This document shows positions 17,269 through 25,388 of a stretch of DNA of 64,000 bases, in pieces. The notes below the pieces were generated by a model. That model had not been told where the DNA came from and searched no databases. It saw only the letters and a program-made list of their open reading frames with translations. Within the stretch, counting starts at the first letter, position 1, and each line of letters starts with the position of its first letter. This stretch comes from Pseudomonas sp. URIL14HWK12:I12 (GTDB taxonomy: Bacteria; Pseudomonadota; Gammaproteobacteria; Pseudomonadales; Pseudomonadaceae). The position numbers and the translations under genes were made by a program. The DNA lies in contig NZ_QEQL01000001.1 in NCBI RefSeq assembly GCF_003097135.1, positions 248,001 to 312,000 on the forward strand. The letters run 5' to 3'.

Positions 17269-20163
17269 ATGGACAGCCAATACCCTGGCCAGCGTCGGCA
17301 GTCGGCCTTCTTGAACCTGCACATCCCCTACAGCCTGCTGTTGGCAGCCAGTGCGCTCTGCGCCGAGGCGGCCAGCGCTACCGGCAGTTGCAATGGCCCC
17401 AATACCACCCTCAGCACACGCAACACCCTCGGCTGCGCCCTCGGCCCGGCGGAGCGGGTAACGATCACTGCGCAAGGCAGTATCGAGGTGCAAAGTGGCC
17501 CAGCCATCGACATTGCGCATCCCGGTGAGGGTGCCAGTAGCGTAACCAATGCGGGCCTGCTCAAAGGCAGCCAAGGCATCCGCCTCCAAGGGACGCAGGC
17601 CAGCGGCCAGCTCTACAATCAGGCCGGCGGGCAGCTCGTGGGGGCGGGCGAAGCGCTATTGCTCGACAATAGCCGTTACACCGGCGATTTCCGAAACGAG
17701 GGCAGTGCCCAAGGGGGCACGGTGGGTGTGCGGTTCGTCGACAGCACACTGGCGGGCTTTCTCATGAATTACGGCAGCATCCAAGGTGAGGACGCCGGCA
17801 TCAGCATCGAGCGCTCATCAGTGGGTTACCTGATCAACAACGGCACGGTATGGGCGCGTGAGGTCGGCAGTGCCGGCGTGACGGTCAACGCGGGGCGGAT
17901 TACGCGCGAGCTACTCAATAATGGGCAGATACGATCAGGCGACCAGGGTTTTGGCCTGTCGCTGACCGGGGGCACTGTCGTGGAAGGCCCGGTGGGCAAC
18001 ACGGGGCAAATCACCGGCCATACGGCGGTCTACCTCGACAACGTTATCGTGCAAGGGGAGTTCTATAACACCGGCCGCATTGCGAGCACTGCAGTGGATG
18101 TGGGCGGTGACAATGGCCAGATTGCCGTGGACATGATCAACGCCCAGATTGGCGGAGATTTCACCAATGGCTCCGGAGCGACTATCGAAAAAGGCTACCA
18201 GGGCGTATCGATGCGCCGGGTAACGGTAGGCGGCGACTGGACCAACGCAGGTTCTATCCAGGCCGAGAATGGCGTGCGCCTCTATCGCACACGTATCGAA
18301 GGCAACTTCGACACCTTCGGCAGCATCAGTGCCTTGTATCGCGGTGTGAACCTGATCGATAGCAGTATCGGCGGGCGCTGGATCAACCGAGGTCAGGTCA
18401 GCGGGCGCGAAGCGCTCAGGGTCAGTGGCACAGAGCTGGGCGGTTTCCTCAACAGCGGGGCGCTGCGCGGGCAGGCTATAGGCGTGAGCCTGGTTGACGG
18501 TGCAGAGGTTACAGGCAACTTCAACAATGCCGGGCTGATCCAAGGCAAACAGTATTCGCTGTATGTAAGTGACGATAGCCAACTGCCCAACCTCAACATC
18601 GCGGGCGTCGGTACCGCCCGATTCGACGGCGCGGTTTATGCCCCCAACACCCAGGCCACCCTGTTCAGCAATGCGCAGTACCAGATGAAAGGCGGCGATC
18701 AGTGGACCGTGGCGGGCTTCACCCAGCGGGGTACCCTGGTGCTCGCGGCGCCCACCAAGCGAGAGACCCCGGCGATGATCACCGGTGATTACCGGCAGGC
18801 CGCTGGCGCTGTGCTACGCACCCAGGTGCTGGATCAAACCCACTACGGCCAATTGCGGGTTAGCGGCACAGCGACTTTGCCAAGCCAGGCACGGATCGAT
18901 GTCGATGTCACTCGCGCAGACCAACCCTTTACCCTAGGGCGCCTGCAAGGGGTGATCAGCGCAGGCACATTGGTGTCGGACGGTACCTTCAACGTAACGG
19001 GCAATTCGGCGCTGTTCGATTTCGCTGCAGTGAAAAACGGCAATGCCGTCGACCTCACCTTGCAGCCCAAGCGTGCCGATGGCGTGCGCCAGGCCAGCGC
19101 CGCGGTTGCGGGCGGGCAAGGCGCCGCCCGGGTGCTGGATGCGGAGCTGGCCAAAGGCAGCGCCAGCCCACTGTCGGCGTATTTCGTGGGTGCTGCCAGC
19201 CAGGCGCAAGTCGCCAACCGGGTCGCTCAAGTGTTGCCACAGGGTAATGAGAGCCTGCGAGCCAGCCAGGCCATGCTGGGCGACATCAGCCAGGCGCTGC
19301 TGGACCATGCCGGCACTACCAATGCCGTCTCACCGGCCGGCGCCTGGGCGCAATCGTTCAATCGCCTGGCCAGCCGCGAAGGCGGTGGCAGCCTGGGCAG
19401 CAGCGGAACCTTGGTAGGTTTTGATACACCAACCGGGCAAACCACCAGGGTCGGCATGGCATTTACCTCTGCCAGCGGCGGTAGCGGCGGGCTGGGCGAG
19501 GGCTCAGCGCGCGGTAGCCAAACCCAGCTGTGGCAATTCACAGGCTATCGTGCTGTAACACTGGCCCCCGGAATGCAATGGCTCACCTATGCCGGTGCCG
19601 GCCGCAGCACCCAACGTGTTACGCGCAGCCTGGCCTTCGATAGCGTGGGTGGCCAGGCCCGCGCCGACTACGCCAGCCATGTCGCAACCTTTGGCAGCAG
19701 CCTGAGCCAGAGGCTGGAGGTCGGCCCAAGCACGCAACTGACGCCATCGCTGCGGTTGGACTACAACCATATCCGTGACGAAGGCTATCGGGAACGGGGC
19801 TCGGCAAACCTGGCGCCGATGCTGCTGGAGGTGCAGGCGCGCCAGAGCGATCAACTGATCGCCGGCCTGGACACTCGCCTGGATCACCGGCTAGGGGAAA
19901 GCGGGGCCGCGCTACATGTGAGCGTTGGTGTGGGATATGACCTGATCAACAGCGACAACCCCCAGCTGGCCCGTTTTTCCGGCGCATCTGAAGCTGCCTT
20001 TGAAACTTCAGCCAATCCCGCAAGCCCATGGTTGGCGCGGGCCAGCCTGGGGCTGAGTGCGCCCCTGCCAGGCGGGGCGCAACTGGCATTCACTTACAGC
20101 ACGCAAAGCCGTAGTGACTACGCCGAGCAGCAGGCTCAGCTGGCTATCACCAAGGCCTGGTAG
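17269..20163 (+). CDS. Autotransporter (type Va) with repeat-built passenger
   Basis: A 964-residue autotransporter. An N-terminal extension precedes a hydrophobic signal segment (SLLLAASALCAEAASA). The passenger runs to about residue 690. Residues 88-439 are about fourteen imperfect 24-residue repeats of the type G-x-F-x-N-x-G-x-I with a G-V-x-L pair, which should fold into a right-handed beta-helix. The translocator barrel begins at GAWAQSFNRLAS (about 691) and ends ITKAW, with an aromatic terminal residue for outer-membrane insertion. No protease triad or lipase motif is evident, so an adhesin-like role is the likeliest inference. The two cysteines near the mature N-terminus (Cys41, Cys56) may pair. 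Single gene with its own promoter. Confidence 0.88.
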   Translation: MDSQYPGQRRQSAFLNLHIPYSLLLAASALCAEAASATGSCNGPNTTLSTRNTLGCALGPAERVTITAQGSIEVQSGPAIDIAHPGEGASSVTNAGLLKGSQGIRLQGTQASGQLYNQAGGQLVGAGEALLLDNSRYTGDFRNEGSAQGGTVGVRFVDSTLAGFLMNYGSIQGEDAGISIERSSVGYLINNGTVWAREVGSAGVTVNAGRITRELLNNGQIRSGDQGFGLSLTGGTVVEGPVGNTGQITGHTAVYLDNVIVQGEFYNTGRIASTAVDVGGDNGQIAVDMINAQIGGDFTNGSGATIEKGYQGVSMRRVTVGGDWTNAGSIQAENGVRLYRTRIEGNFDTFGSISALYRGVNLIDSSIGGRWINRGQVSGREALRVSGTELGGFLNSGALRGQAIGVSLVDGAEVTGNFNNAGLIQGKQYSLYVSDDSQLPNLNIAGVGTARFDGAVYAPNTQATLFSNAQYQMKGGDQWTVAGFTQRGTLVLAAPTKRETPAMITGDYRQAAGAVLRTQVLDQTHYGQLRVSGTATLPSQARIDVDVTRADQPFTLGRLQGVISAGTLVSDGTFNVTGNSALFDFAAVKNGNAVDLTLQPKRADGVRQASAAVAGGQGAARVLDAELAKGSASPLSAYFVGAASQAQVANRVAQVLPQGNESLRASQAMLGDISQALLDHAGTTNAVSPAGAWAQSFNRLASREGGGSLGSSGTLVGFDTPTGQTTRVGMAFTSASGGSGGLGEGSARGSQTQLWQFTGYRAVTLAPGMQWLTYAGAGRSTQRVTRSLAFDSVGGQARADYASHVATFGSSLSQRLEVGPSTQLTPSLRLDYNHIRDEGYRERGSANLAPMLLEVQARQSDQLIAGLDTRLDHRLGESGAALHVSVGVGYDLINSDNPQLARFSGASEAAFETSANPASPWLARASLGLSAPLPGGAQLAFTYSTQSRSDYAEQQAQLAITKAW
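17530..18585 (+). repeat. Coding repeats: about fourteen 24-residue beta-helix coils
   Basis: Residues 88-439 of the autotransporter split into units of 23-33 residues, mostly 24. Examples of unit starts are TGDFRNEGSAQGG, AGFLMNYGSIQGED, GGDWTNAGSIQAEN, EGNFDTFGSISALY and TGNFNNAGLIQGK. Asn-x-Gly after an aromatic or aliphatic residue is the most constant element. The DNA copies are well diverged, so this is an old amplification rather than a recent tandem expansion. Confidence 0.75.
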
Positions 20164-20466
20164 CGGCCCGCTACCTTACCGGCCTTTCTAAGCTGCGCGG
20201 CGGTTCGAGAGGATTCGCCGCGCGGCTTGCCTCTATAGCGATCCTGTGGGGTGATGGCTCATTGAGATCGCCGCTACTGTTTGCCCCCCCATTTTCCTTA
20301 CGTATCGCCTATTGGCCCCGATAGGGCGCTGTGCATCCAAACCGACTATTAGATTCGATAACGCTGCATTATCCCTTGCCAGAATATATGAATCTTCAGT
20401 GGATAAACCGTCGTTTATGGTATGTAATTACGGCCTACGTAGCACGGTACATATTGAGATTTCAAA
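20164..20466. other. Intergenic stretch: hairpin, then AT-richer regulatory region
   Basis: The first part holds the hairpin at 20192-20226. The rest becomes visibly richer in A and T toward 20466, unlike the flanks, and ends in nested short palindromes ahead of the kfrA-like gene (TATGTA 20421-20426 with TACATA 20448-20453; GTAATTAC 20424-20431; TACGTA 20436-20441). No convincing gene was found. Confidence 0.5.
20192..20226 (+). terminator. Stem-loop after the autotransporter gene
   Basis: GCTGCGCGGCG pairs with CGCCGCGCGGC (11 base pairs, one G-T) around a 13-base loop, 29 bases after the autotransporter stop. No clear T run follows, so termination is likely but not certain. Confidence 0.45.
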
Positions 20467-21462
20467 ATGGCAAGAGTCGGGATCAGCAAGGCGGCGGTTC
20501 AGAAGGCCCGCGATGCGTTATTAGAGCGTGGTGAGCATCCGAGCATCGATGCTGTACGTATCGAACTTGGCAACACGGGCTCCAAGTCCACCATCCATAG
20601 GCACCTGCGTGAGCTGGAGGAGGGTGATGCGTCACTGGCGGCTGGCCTGGGTTCGATCAGCAAAGCCTTGGGCGACCTAGTCACTCAATTGGCGCAGCAG
20701 CTGCACGACGAGGCGCAAGCCCGCATCGACAAGGTCGCTCAGGAATGCGAGGCACGTTGCGAGGCCCTGGGTGAACGGTTGCAGGTGGCCGAAAAAGAGG
20801 CCGAAGCTTTGACCAAGGCATTGGCTATTAGCCAGGCGGCCTTGGCGGCCGAGAGCGAAGCGCTGGCGACTAGCCAGGCATCGTTGCATACCGAGCAAAC
20901 ACGCAATGCCCAACTCGGCCAGGCCAATCAGGACCTGCAAGCCCGGCTTGAGGACAAGCAGGCACAGGTCGCCTCGCTCGAAGACAAGCATCAGCACGCG
21001 CGTGAGGCGCTGGAGCACTTTCGCGAAGCGGCCCAAACCCAGCGAGAGCAGGAGCTGCGCCGGCATGAAGGGCAGTTGCAACAAGCCCAGGCCGAGGCGC
21101 GGCAGCTGCAGCAAGCCTTGGCAGTGCGCCAGGAAGAGCTCACGCGCCTGCACCGCGATAGCGACCGGCTGGCGATGCAGTGTGAGCAGGCTCAGGCTCA
21201 GCAGGCGTCGATGGTTGAGCAGGTACAGGCTGCAGAGCAGGCAAAAACGGCGCTAGTTCAGCAACATGCACAAAGTGAGGGGGCACGCTCAGTGCTGGTC
21301 GCGCAGTTGGCAGAGGCGAAAGCCGAGCTGCAGGCCGAAGGCGAGCGCTACCGAGCGTTGGCGGCCCAGGCCGGCGAAGCTTGGCAGGCGCTGGAAACCG
21401 CGCGCGCCGAGCTCAAGGCGTTACGCGAAGCTGCCGAACGAGGTGCTGAGCCGGGTGCCTAG
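20467..21462 (+). CDS. KfrA-like DNA-binding coiled-coil protein
   Basis: A 331-residue protein. Residues 1-60 match the KfrA N-terminal DNA-binding domain (GISKAAVQKARDALLERGE, then GSKSTIHRHLRELEEG). Everything after about residue 75 is one continuous alanine/glutamine/glutamate-rich coiled coil with no proline. In IncP plasmids KfrA is an autorepressor and segregation-linked protein; chromosomal relatives are poorly understood. The ATG follows a weak ribosome site and an AT-rich leader with short palindromes that may be its own operator. It stands alone, next to a degraded immunity gene, which suggests an accessory patch. A nucleoid-organising role is possible but only inferred. Confidence 0.8.
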   Translation: MARVGISKAAVQKARDALLERGEHPSIDAVRIELGNTGSKSTIHRHLRELEEGDASLAAGLGSISKALGDLVTQLAQQLHDEAQARIDKVAQECEARCEALGERLQVAEKEAEALTKALAISQAALAAESEALATSQASLHTEQTRNAQLGQANQDLQARLEDKQAQVASLEDKHQHAREALEHFREAAQTQREQELRRHEGQLQQAQAEARQLQQALAVRQEELTRLHRDSDRLAMQCEQAQAQQASMVEQVQAAEQAKTALVQQHAQSEGARSVLVAQLAEAKAELQAEGERYRALAAQAGEAWQALETARAELKALREAAERGAEPGA

Positions 21463-21575
21463 GCGCCACATTCTTTCAGCCATTTGCCCCATCAGAACGC
21501 ACGTGGCCACAGCGGCCTGTCTCGAGGTTATCGTGGCGCGTGCTAATTCGATGGGCCCACCAGGACAATACTGCA

Positions 21576-21844
21576 ATGCACAATCGCAGAAAGTTAGAGG
21601 GCTTCACCGAAGCCGACTTTTCTCCGATACGTCACTGCGGTCTTCGAAGCGCAGGGCATGGCCGAACAGGCGCATAACGCCCTCATCGAGGAATTCGTCG
21701 ATATCGTGAACAACCCCTCCGATAACAACTTGATTTTCTATCCCGCTTCGCCCCGGCGTCGAAGATTCGACCCAGAGCGTACTTGCGGTGATCCGCGACT
21801 GAGTATTGGAGAACAACCAGGGTTTCAAGCCCTCTGGGATTTAG
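21576..21844 (+). pseudogene. Degraded colicin E/S-type pyocin immunity gene (Im2/Im9 family)
   Basis: Read with two one-base corrections this gives an 89-codon protein of the DNase-colicin/S-pyocin immunity family. The parts are LEGFTEADF, then RYVTAVFEAQGM, then HNALIEEFVDIVNNPSDNN and LIFYP, then VEDSTQSVLAVIRD and ENNQGFKPSGI. The pattern TEAxF...HPxxxxLIxYP...DSPxGxxxxxxxWRxxNxxxGFK of Im proteins is plain. Three lesions break it: an extra T in the run at 21618-21621, an extra C in the run at 21751-21754, and TGA at 21800-21802 where the family has the Trp of its WR motif. Two are homopolymer changes that could be sequencing errors, but the stop codon is independent. The matching nuclease gene is absent from the window. 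Confidence 0.75.
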
Positions 21845-22335
21845 GCAAAACGACCGCGTCAGGTAGGGCTTTCTGACTTGGGAAGTGCAAGCGCCTGCGT
21901 AGAATGCAAAAAAAACCACCGCCCCGAAGGGAGGTGGTCAATCAGTATCACCAAAGGACTGAAGTGGAAACGGCCTCAGCATTCAGGCGGCGGGGGGATG
22001 CCAGGACACTGAGGCAGATTCGTGCTTCGGGACCAAGGTTAACATTGGCCCTGGCCACCAGGGCATTAGTGCTATCGATAGGCATTATCAAGGCAAAACA
22101 TGAAACTATTGAGCTGGCGGGTAAGGCTCTGAATAAAAGGTTTCGGAGTGTTCCTATAGGGGTATGAATGGCGTTCATATAGAGTTCGCAACTGTTTCGC
22201 CTTGGCGCCCCAAACACTGGTACAGGCTGCATCAATTGAATTTTTCGGCCACTGGCTCAGTGAAAATTTGATTGCGGGCGGCGAGCCCGGGGTGAGGGTC
22301 GACTAGGCTAGGTTCAGTGTAGGAATGAGTCCACC
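21845..22335. other. Gene-poor stretch of about 490 bases
   Basis: It contains a minus-strand intrinsic terminator (21908-21938) and, to its right, about 390 bases where neither strand offers a frame with a good ribosome site and a recognisable product. Frames of 95 codons (minus) and 87 codons (plus) exist but have no ribosome site or family resemblance. It most likely holds decayed accessory DNA, the start region of the response-regulator operon, and possibly a small RNA read leftward into the terminator. Confidence 0.5.
21908..21938 (-). terminator. Rho-independent terminator, minus strand
   Basis: Read on the minus strand, ACCACC pairs with GGTGGT, with a further CCC/GGG in the inner loop, followed at once by eight T (plus-strand A run 21908-21915). 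This is a textbook intrinsic terminator. No recognisable minus-strand gene lies immediately upstream of it. Confidence 0.8.
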
Positions 22336-23055
22336 ATGAACGCCAAAATTCATCATCCTCTCATCCGTGTCGCATTGCTCGATGACCACGAAGTCGTGTT
22401 GTTCGGCATGCAGCAACTACTGGCCGCCGACTCGGACATCGAAGTTGCTGCCGGTTTTACCCGTATTCAAGCTTTCTTGGATTACCTCAAAAGTGACCCC
22501 AGCATCGATGTGGTGATCGTCGACTACAACCTGGTGCCAGGCGAGGACGACGGCCTGAACCTGATCCGTCGAATTGATCGTTATTTTCCCCATATCAGTA
22601 TCCTGGTGGTGTCGAGCCTCTATATTCCGGCAACGGTATCGCTTGCGCTGCAAAACGGAGCCCTCGGTTATCTGGGCAAAGCCGAAGCGATCGGCCACCT
22701 GCCGGCTGCGGTAAGAATGGTCCACAAAGGGGAGCAATGGCTGGAGCCGCGGATGCGTGAAAAAATCACCCAGGCGCCGGTGGTGTGCACTCCGCTCGAG
22801 CATGACATGCCCGGCGAGATGATGGGGGTGCGCTCCAGCCGAAGCGCTGACCTCACTGCACGGGAACAGGAGGTGATCCGCGGGCTGCTTGAAGGCAGTT
22901 CAGTGACCGACATCGCGCTGAGCTGCCACCGCTCCATCAAGACCATCAGCGCTCAGAAGCAGTCTGCCTTTCGTAAGCTGGGCGTGCGCAATAACAGCGA
23001 ACTATTCAAATACCGCCGGCATATCTTCGATGATGGCAGCGCATGCTCGTCATGA
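22336..23055 (+). CDS. Response regulator, REC plus LuxR-type HTH (BvgA/EvgA-like)
   Basis: A 239-residue two-component response regulator. The receiver domain has the acidic pocket in LLDDHEVVLFG and the phospho-acceptor Asp63 in VVIVDYNLVPGEDDG. The C-terminal LuxR helix-turn-helix (about residues 170-230) shows LTAREQEVIRGLLEG and SIKTISAQKQSAFRKLGVRN. It overlaps the hybrid kinase gene by an ATGA (23052-23055), so the two are cotranslated partners. By its shape it resembles BvgA, EvgA and RocA1 regulators. Targets are unknown; the nearby autotransporter and pilin genes are attractive but unproven candidates. Confidence 0.9.
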   Translation: MNAKIHHPLIRVALLDDHEVVLFGMQQLLAADSDIEVAAGFTRIQAFLDYLKSDPSIDVVIVDYNLVPGEDDGLNLIRRIDRYFPHISILVVSSLYIPATVSLALQNGALGYLGKAEAIGHLPAAVRMVHKGEQWLEPRMREKITQAPVVCTPLEHDMPGEMMGVRSSRSADLTAREQEVIRGLLEGSSVTDIALSCHRSIKTISAQKQSAFRKLGVRNNSELFKYRRHIFDDGSACSS

Positions 23056-25388
23056 CACCTATCAAGGCAACGCTATGCGCGTTGCTGTTATCACCTTTCA
23101 ACCTGGCCCTGGCCCTACCCCTGACCGAGCAGGAGCAGGCCTGGCTCGCAGAACACCCCGTGGTGCATTACAGCATGCAACCCAACTGGCCCCTGGACTA
23201 CGTCAAGGCTGGCCAGCATCAAGGGCTGAGCCGCGCATACCTGGACCGCATCTCGGCTGCCACTGGGCTGAGGTTCGTTTATCGGCCCACCGATCAGCTT
23301 GACCAGGCGTTACGCCAATTGCGCAGTGGCCAGCTCGACATGACGGTGGCGTTGTCGGCACGCTTGGTGGGTGATCGCGTGCTGCAGCAGGTATTACTCA
23401 GCGACCCGTACTTTGCCGGCTCCACGGTCATTGTGGCCCGGGCAGACGCACCGCTGATGTTCAGCCCTCAGAAGCTGCGCGGGCAGGTGGTCGCCATTCG
23501 CCGCAGCGGCGGCTACGCGAACTATCTGCGCCAGGTATGCCCGGACATCACGCTCCTTGAATTCGATCATGCAGAACAGGCGCTGGCAGCCGTCGCCACC
23601 GGCAAAGCTTTCGCGACAGTCGGGCTGGACCTGATCCTGCAGCCGGTGATGCGCCGCGACTACCGCCACGAGCTTCGCGTTGCAGGCGTGCTGGCAGACA
23701 TGCCGGTGGTGCTGAGCATGGGTATCGCCCCGGCCGATGCTCCGCTGCAGGGGATCGTCGACAAAGCGCTCGCCAGCTTGAGCGTGAACGATCGTGCAGC
23801 AATCGAAGGCGACTGGGTCGACAGTAGCGTACCTGACCGGCCAACCTTGTTGGCCATCATGAAGGACCGCTGGGTCGAGGCAAGCGTTCTGGGGCTGGTA
23901 TTGCTGTTACTGATGTTGATGGCACGCCGCGCCCGCCTGGCCCAGCGCTCGGCACAGGCCAGCGAGAATGCCAAGTCGGCTTTCCTGGCCATGATGAGCC
24001 ATGAAATACGCACCCCAATGAACGCAGTGCAAGCCTCAATCGAACTGCTACTTCGCTCCCCCCTCGACACCCAGCAGGCCAGCCTGGTGAACCTGGCCAA
24101 CGACTCTTCGCTGGCGTTGCTGGAAATGCTCGATGACGTGCTGGACATTGCACGGCTCGATGCGCAGCGAGTGGCGTTGTCCGAGGAGCCGACGGACCTG
24201 GCCAGGTTGGCTGAATCAGTGGCCGACATCTACCGCCTGCGCGCCCAAGGCAAAGGCCTGGAGCTGAACCTGATACTTGAAGGCTTTGACGGCACCCCTA
24301 TTTGGGCCGTCGACGCTGTGCGCTTGCGCCAAGTGCTGTCGAACTTGCTGTCCAATGCGGTCAAGTTCACCGAGCAAGGTTGGGTGCAACTTCGCCTGCA
24401 ACTGCAACACCGCGAAGGTGGCCAGGCCTGGCTCAGCGCTACGGTGCGCGACACCGGCATAGGCATCGCCCCGGAGCAGCAACAGCGCTTGTTCCAGGCC
24501 TTCACTCAGGCCAGTACCTCCACCACTCGCCATTACGGCGGCAGTGGGCTAGGGCTGTCGATCTGCAAGCAATTGGCGACGCTGATGGGCGGCCAGATCG
24601 AGGTACGCAGCCAGGCAGGCCAAGGCTCGCTGTTCCACGTGCTGATTCCCCTCAAGCCTGCATCAGCGCCTGTGGTCGATGTCGAACTGCCGCCAGCGCC
24701 GGCCAATCCTCCCGCCGCGCCACGTTGCCGGGTATTGGTGGTCGAGGATCACCCGGTCAATCGCCAGGTGCTGGGGTTGCAGCTTGCTAATCTTGGGTAC
24801 GAGTGCGACATGGCCGCTGACGGTCGTCAGGCACTGGCGATGTTCGAGGAGCGCGGGCCATGGGGGGTTATATTGCTCGACTGCTACCTGCCCGAGGTCG
24901 ACGGCTACCAGATCGCCCGGCGCATACGCCAGATCGAGCAACGCAACGGTACGCCAGGTGTGCCGATCATCGCGATTTCAGCTGCCACCGATGATCAACA
25001 CCGCCAACGTGCATTGGAGGCCGGCATGGATGCCATTCTTACCAAACCGCTGCGTATAGAAGCTCTGGGTGCAGCGTTGGCGGAGCATTCCATCGTTGCC
25101 TCTGACCCGCGCGCTCAACTGCTGGGTTTGTTTATAGAATCCGGTGAACGCGACCTGCTGGCGCTGCGCCAGGCCGTGGCTGAGCAGGCGTGGGGCTCTG
25201 CGAAGCACCATGCCCATCGCCTGCATGGGGCGGCGCTGATGGTCGGGGTGAGGGAGGTCGCCGCGCTGGCCGGTGATATGGAGCAAAACCTCACCGCCGA
25301 GCCGCCGCTGGCGCCATCTCAAGCGCAACTGGAGGCACTGGAACAGGCGCTGCGCGCCTCAGGCACCCAGCCAGTAGAGGCACACTGA
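23052..25388 (+). CDS. Hybrid sensor histidine kinase, BvgS/EvgS-like
   Basis: A 778-residue unorthodox sensor kinase. In order: signal peptide; one periplasmic family-3 solute-binding domain (about 35-250; classical BvgS has two); membrane helix (about 277-295); dimerisation/phospho-acceptor domain with His317 in MMSHEIRTPMN; ATPase domain with NLLSNAVKFT, DTGIGI and GGSGLGLSI; receiver domain with Asp610 in VILLDCYLPEVDG; and a C-terminal Hpt domain with His722. The Hpt core reads HRLHG where the usual form is HxLKG. The ATG at 23052 overlaps the regulator's stop; ATG 23043 is an alternative. The ligand is probably a small amino- or organic acid. The 3' end overlaps the convergent AEC gene by 30 bases. 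Confidence 0.9.
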   Translation: MTPIKATLCALLLSPFNLALALPLTEQEQAWLAEHPVVHYSMQPNWPLDYVKAGQHQGLSRAYLDRISAATGLRFVYRPTDQLDQALRQLRSGQLDMTVALSARLVGDRVLQQVLLSDPYFAGSTVIVARADAPLMFSPQKLRGQVVAIRRSGGYANYLRQVCPDITLLEFDHAEQALAAVATGKAFATVGLDLILQPVMRRDYRHELRVAGVLADMPVVLSMGIAPADAPLQGIVDKALASLSVNDRAAIEGDWVDSSVPDRPTLLAIMKDRWVEASVLGLVLLLLMLMARRARLAQRSAQASENAKSAFLAMMSHEIRTPMNAVQASIELLLRSPLDTQQASLVNLANDSSLALLEMLDDVLDIARLDAQRVALSEEPTDLARLAESVADIYRLRAQGKGLELNLILEGFDGTPIWAVDAVRLRQVLSNLLSNAVKFTEQGWVQLRLQLQHREGGQAWLSATVRDTGIGIAPEQQQRLFQAFTQASTSTTRHYGGSGLGLSICKQLATLMGGQIEVRSQAGQGSLFHVLIPLKPASAPVVDVELPPAPANPPAAPRCRVLVVEDHPVNRQVLGLQLANLGYECDMAADGRQALAMFEERGPWGVILLDCYLPEVDGYQIARRIRQIEQRNGTPGVPIIAISAATDDQHRQRALEAGMDAILTKPLRIEALGAALAEHSIVASDPRAQLLGLFIESGERDLLALRQAVAEQAWGSAKHHAHRLHGAALMVGVREVAALAGDMEQNLTAEPPLAPSQAQLEALEQALRASGTQPVEAH

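Noticed and set aside
21904..22167. 87-codon plus-strand frame across the terminator hairpin
   Set aside because: It begins inside the hairpin's A run, has no ribosome site and shows no family resemblance.
21948..22235. 95-codon minus-strand frame ahead of the terminator at 21908
   Set aside because: No ribosome site at any start, no recognisable domain, and composition not convincingly coding. Kept as a possible small-RNA region instead.
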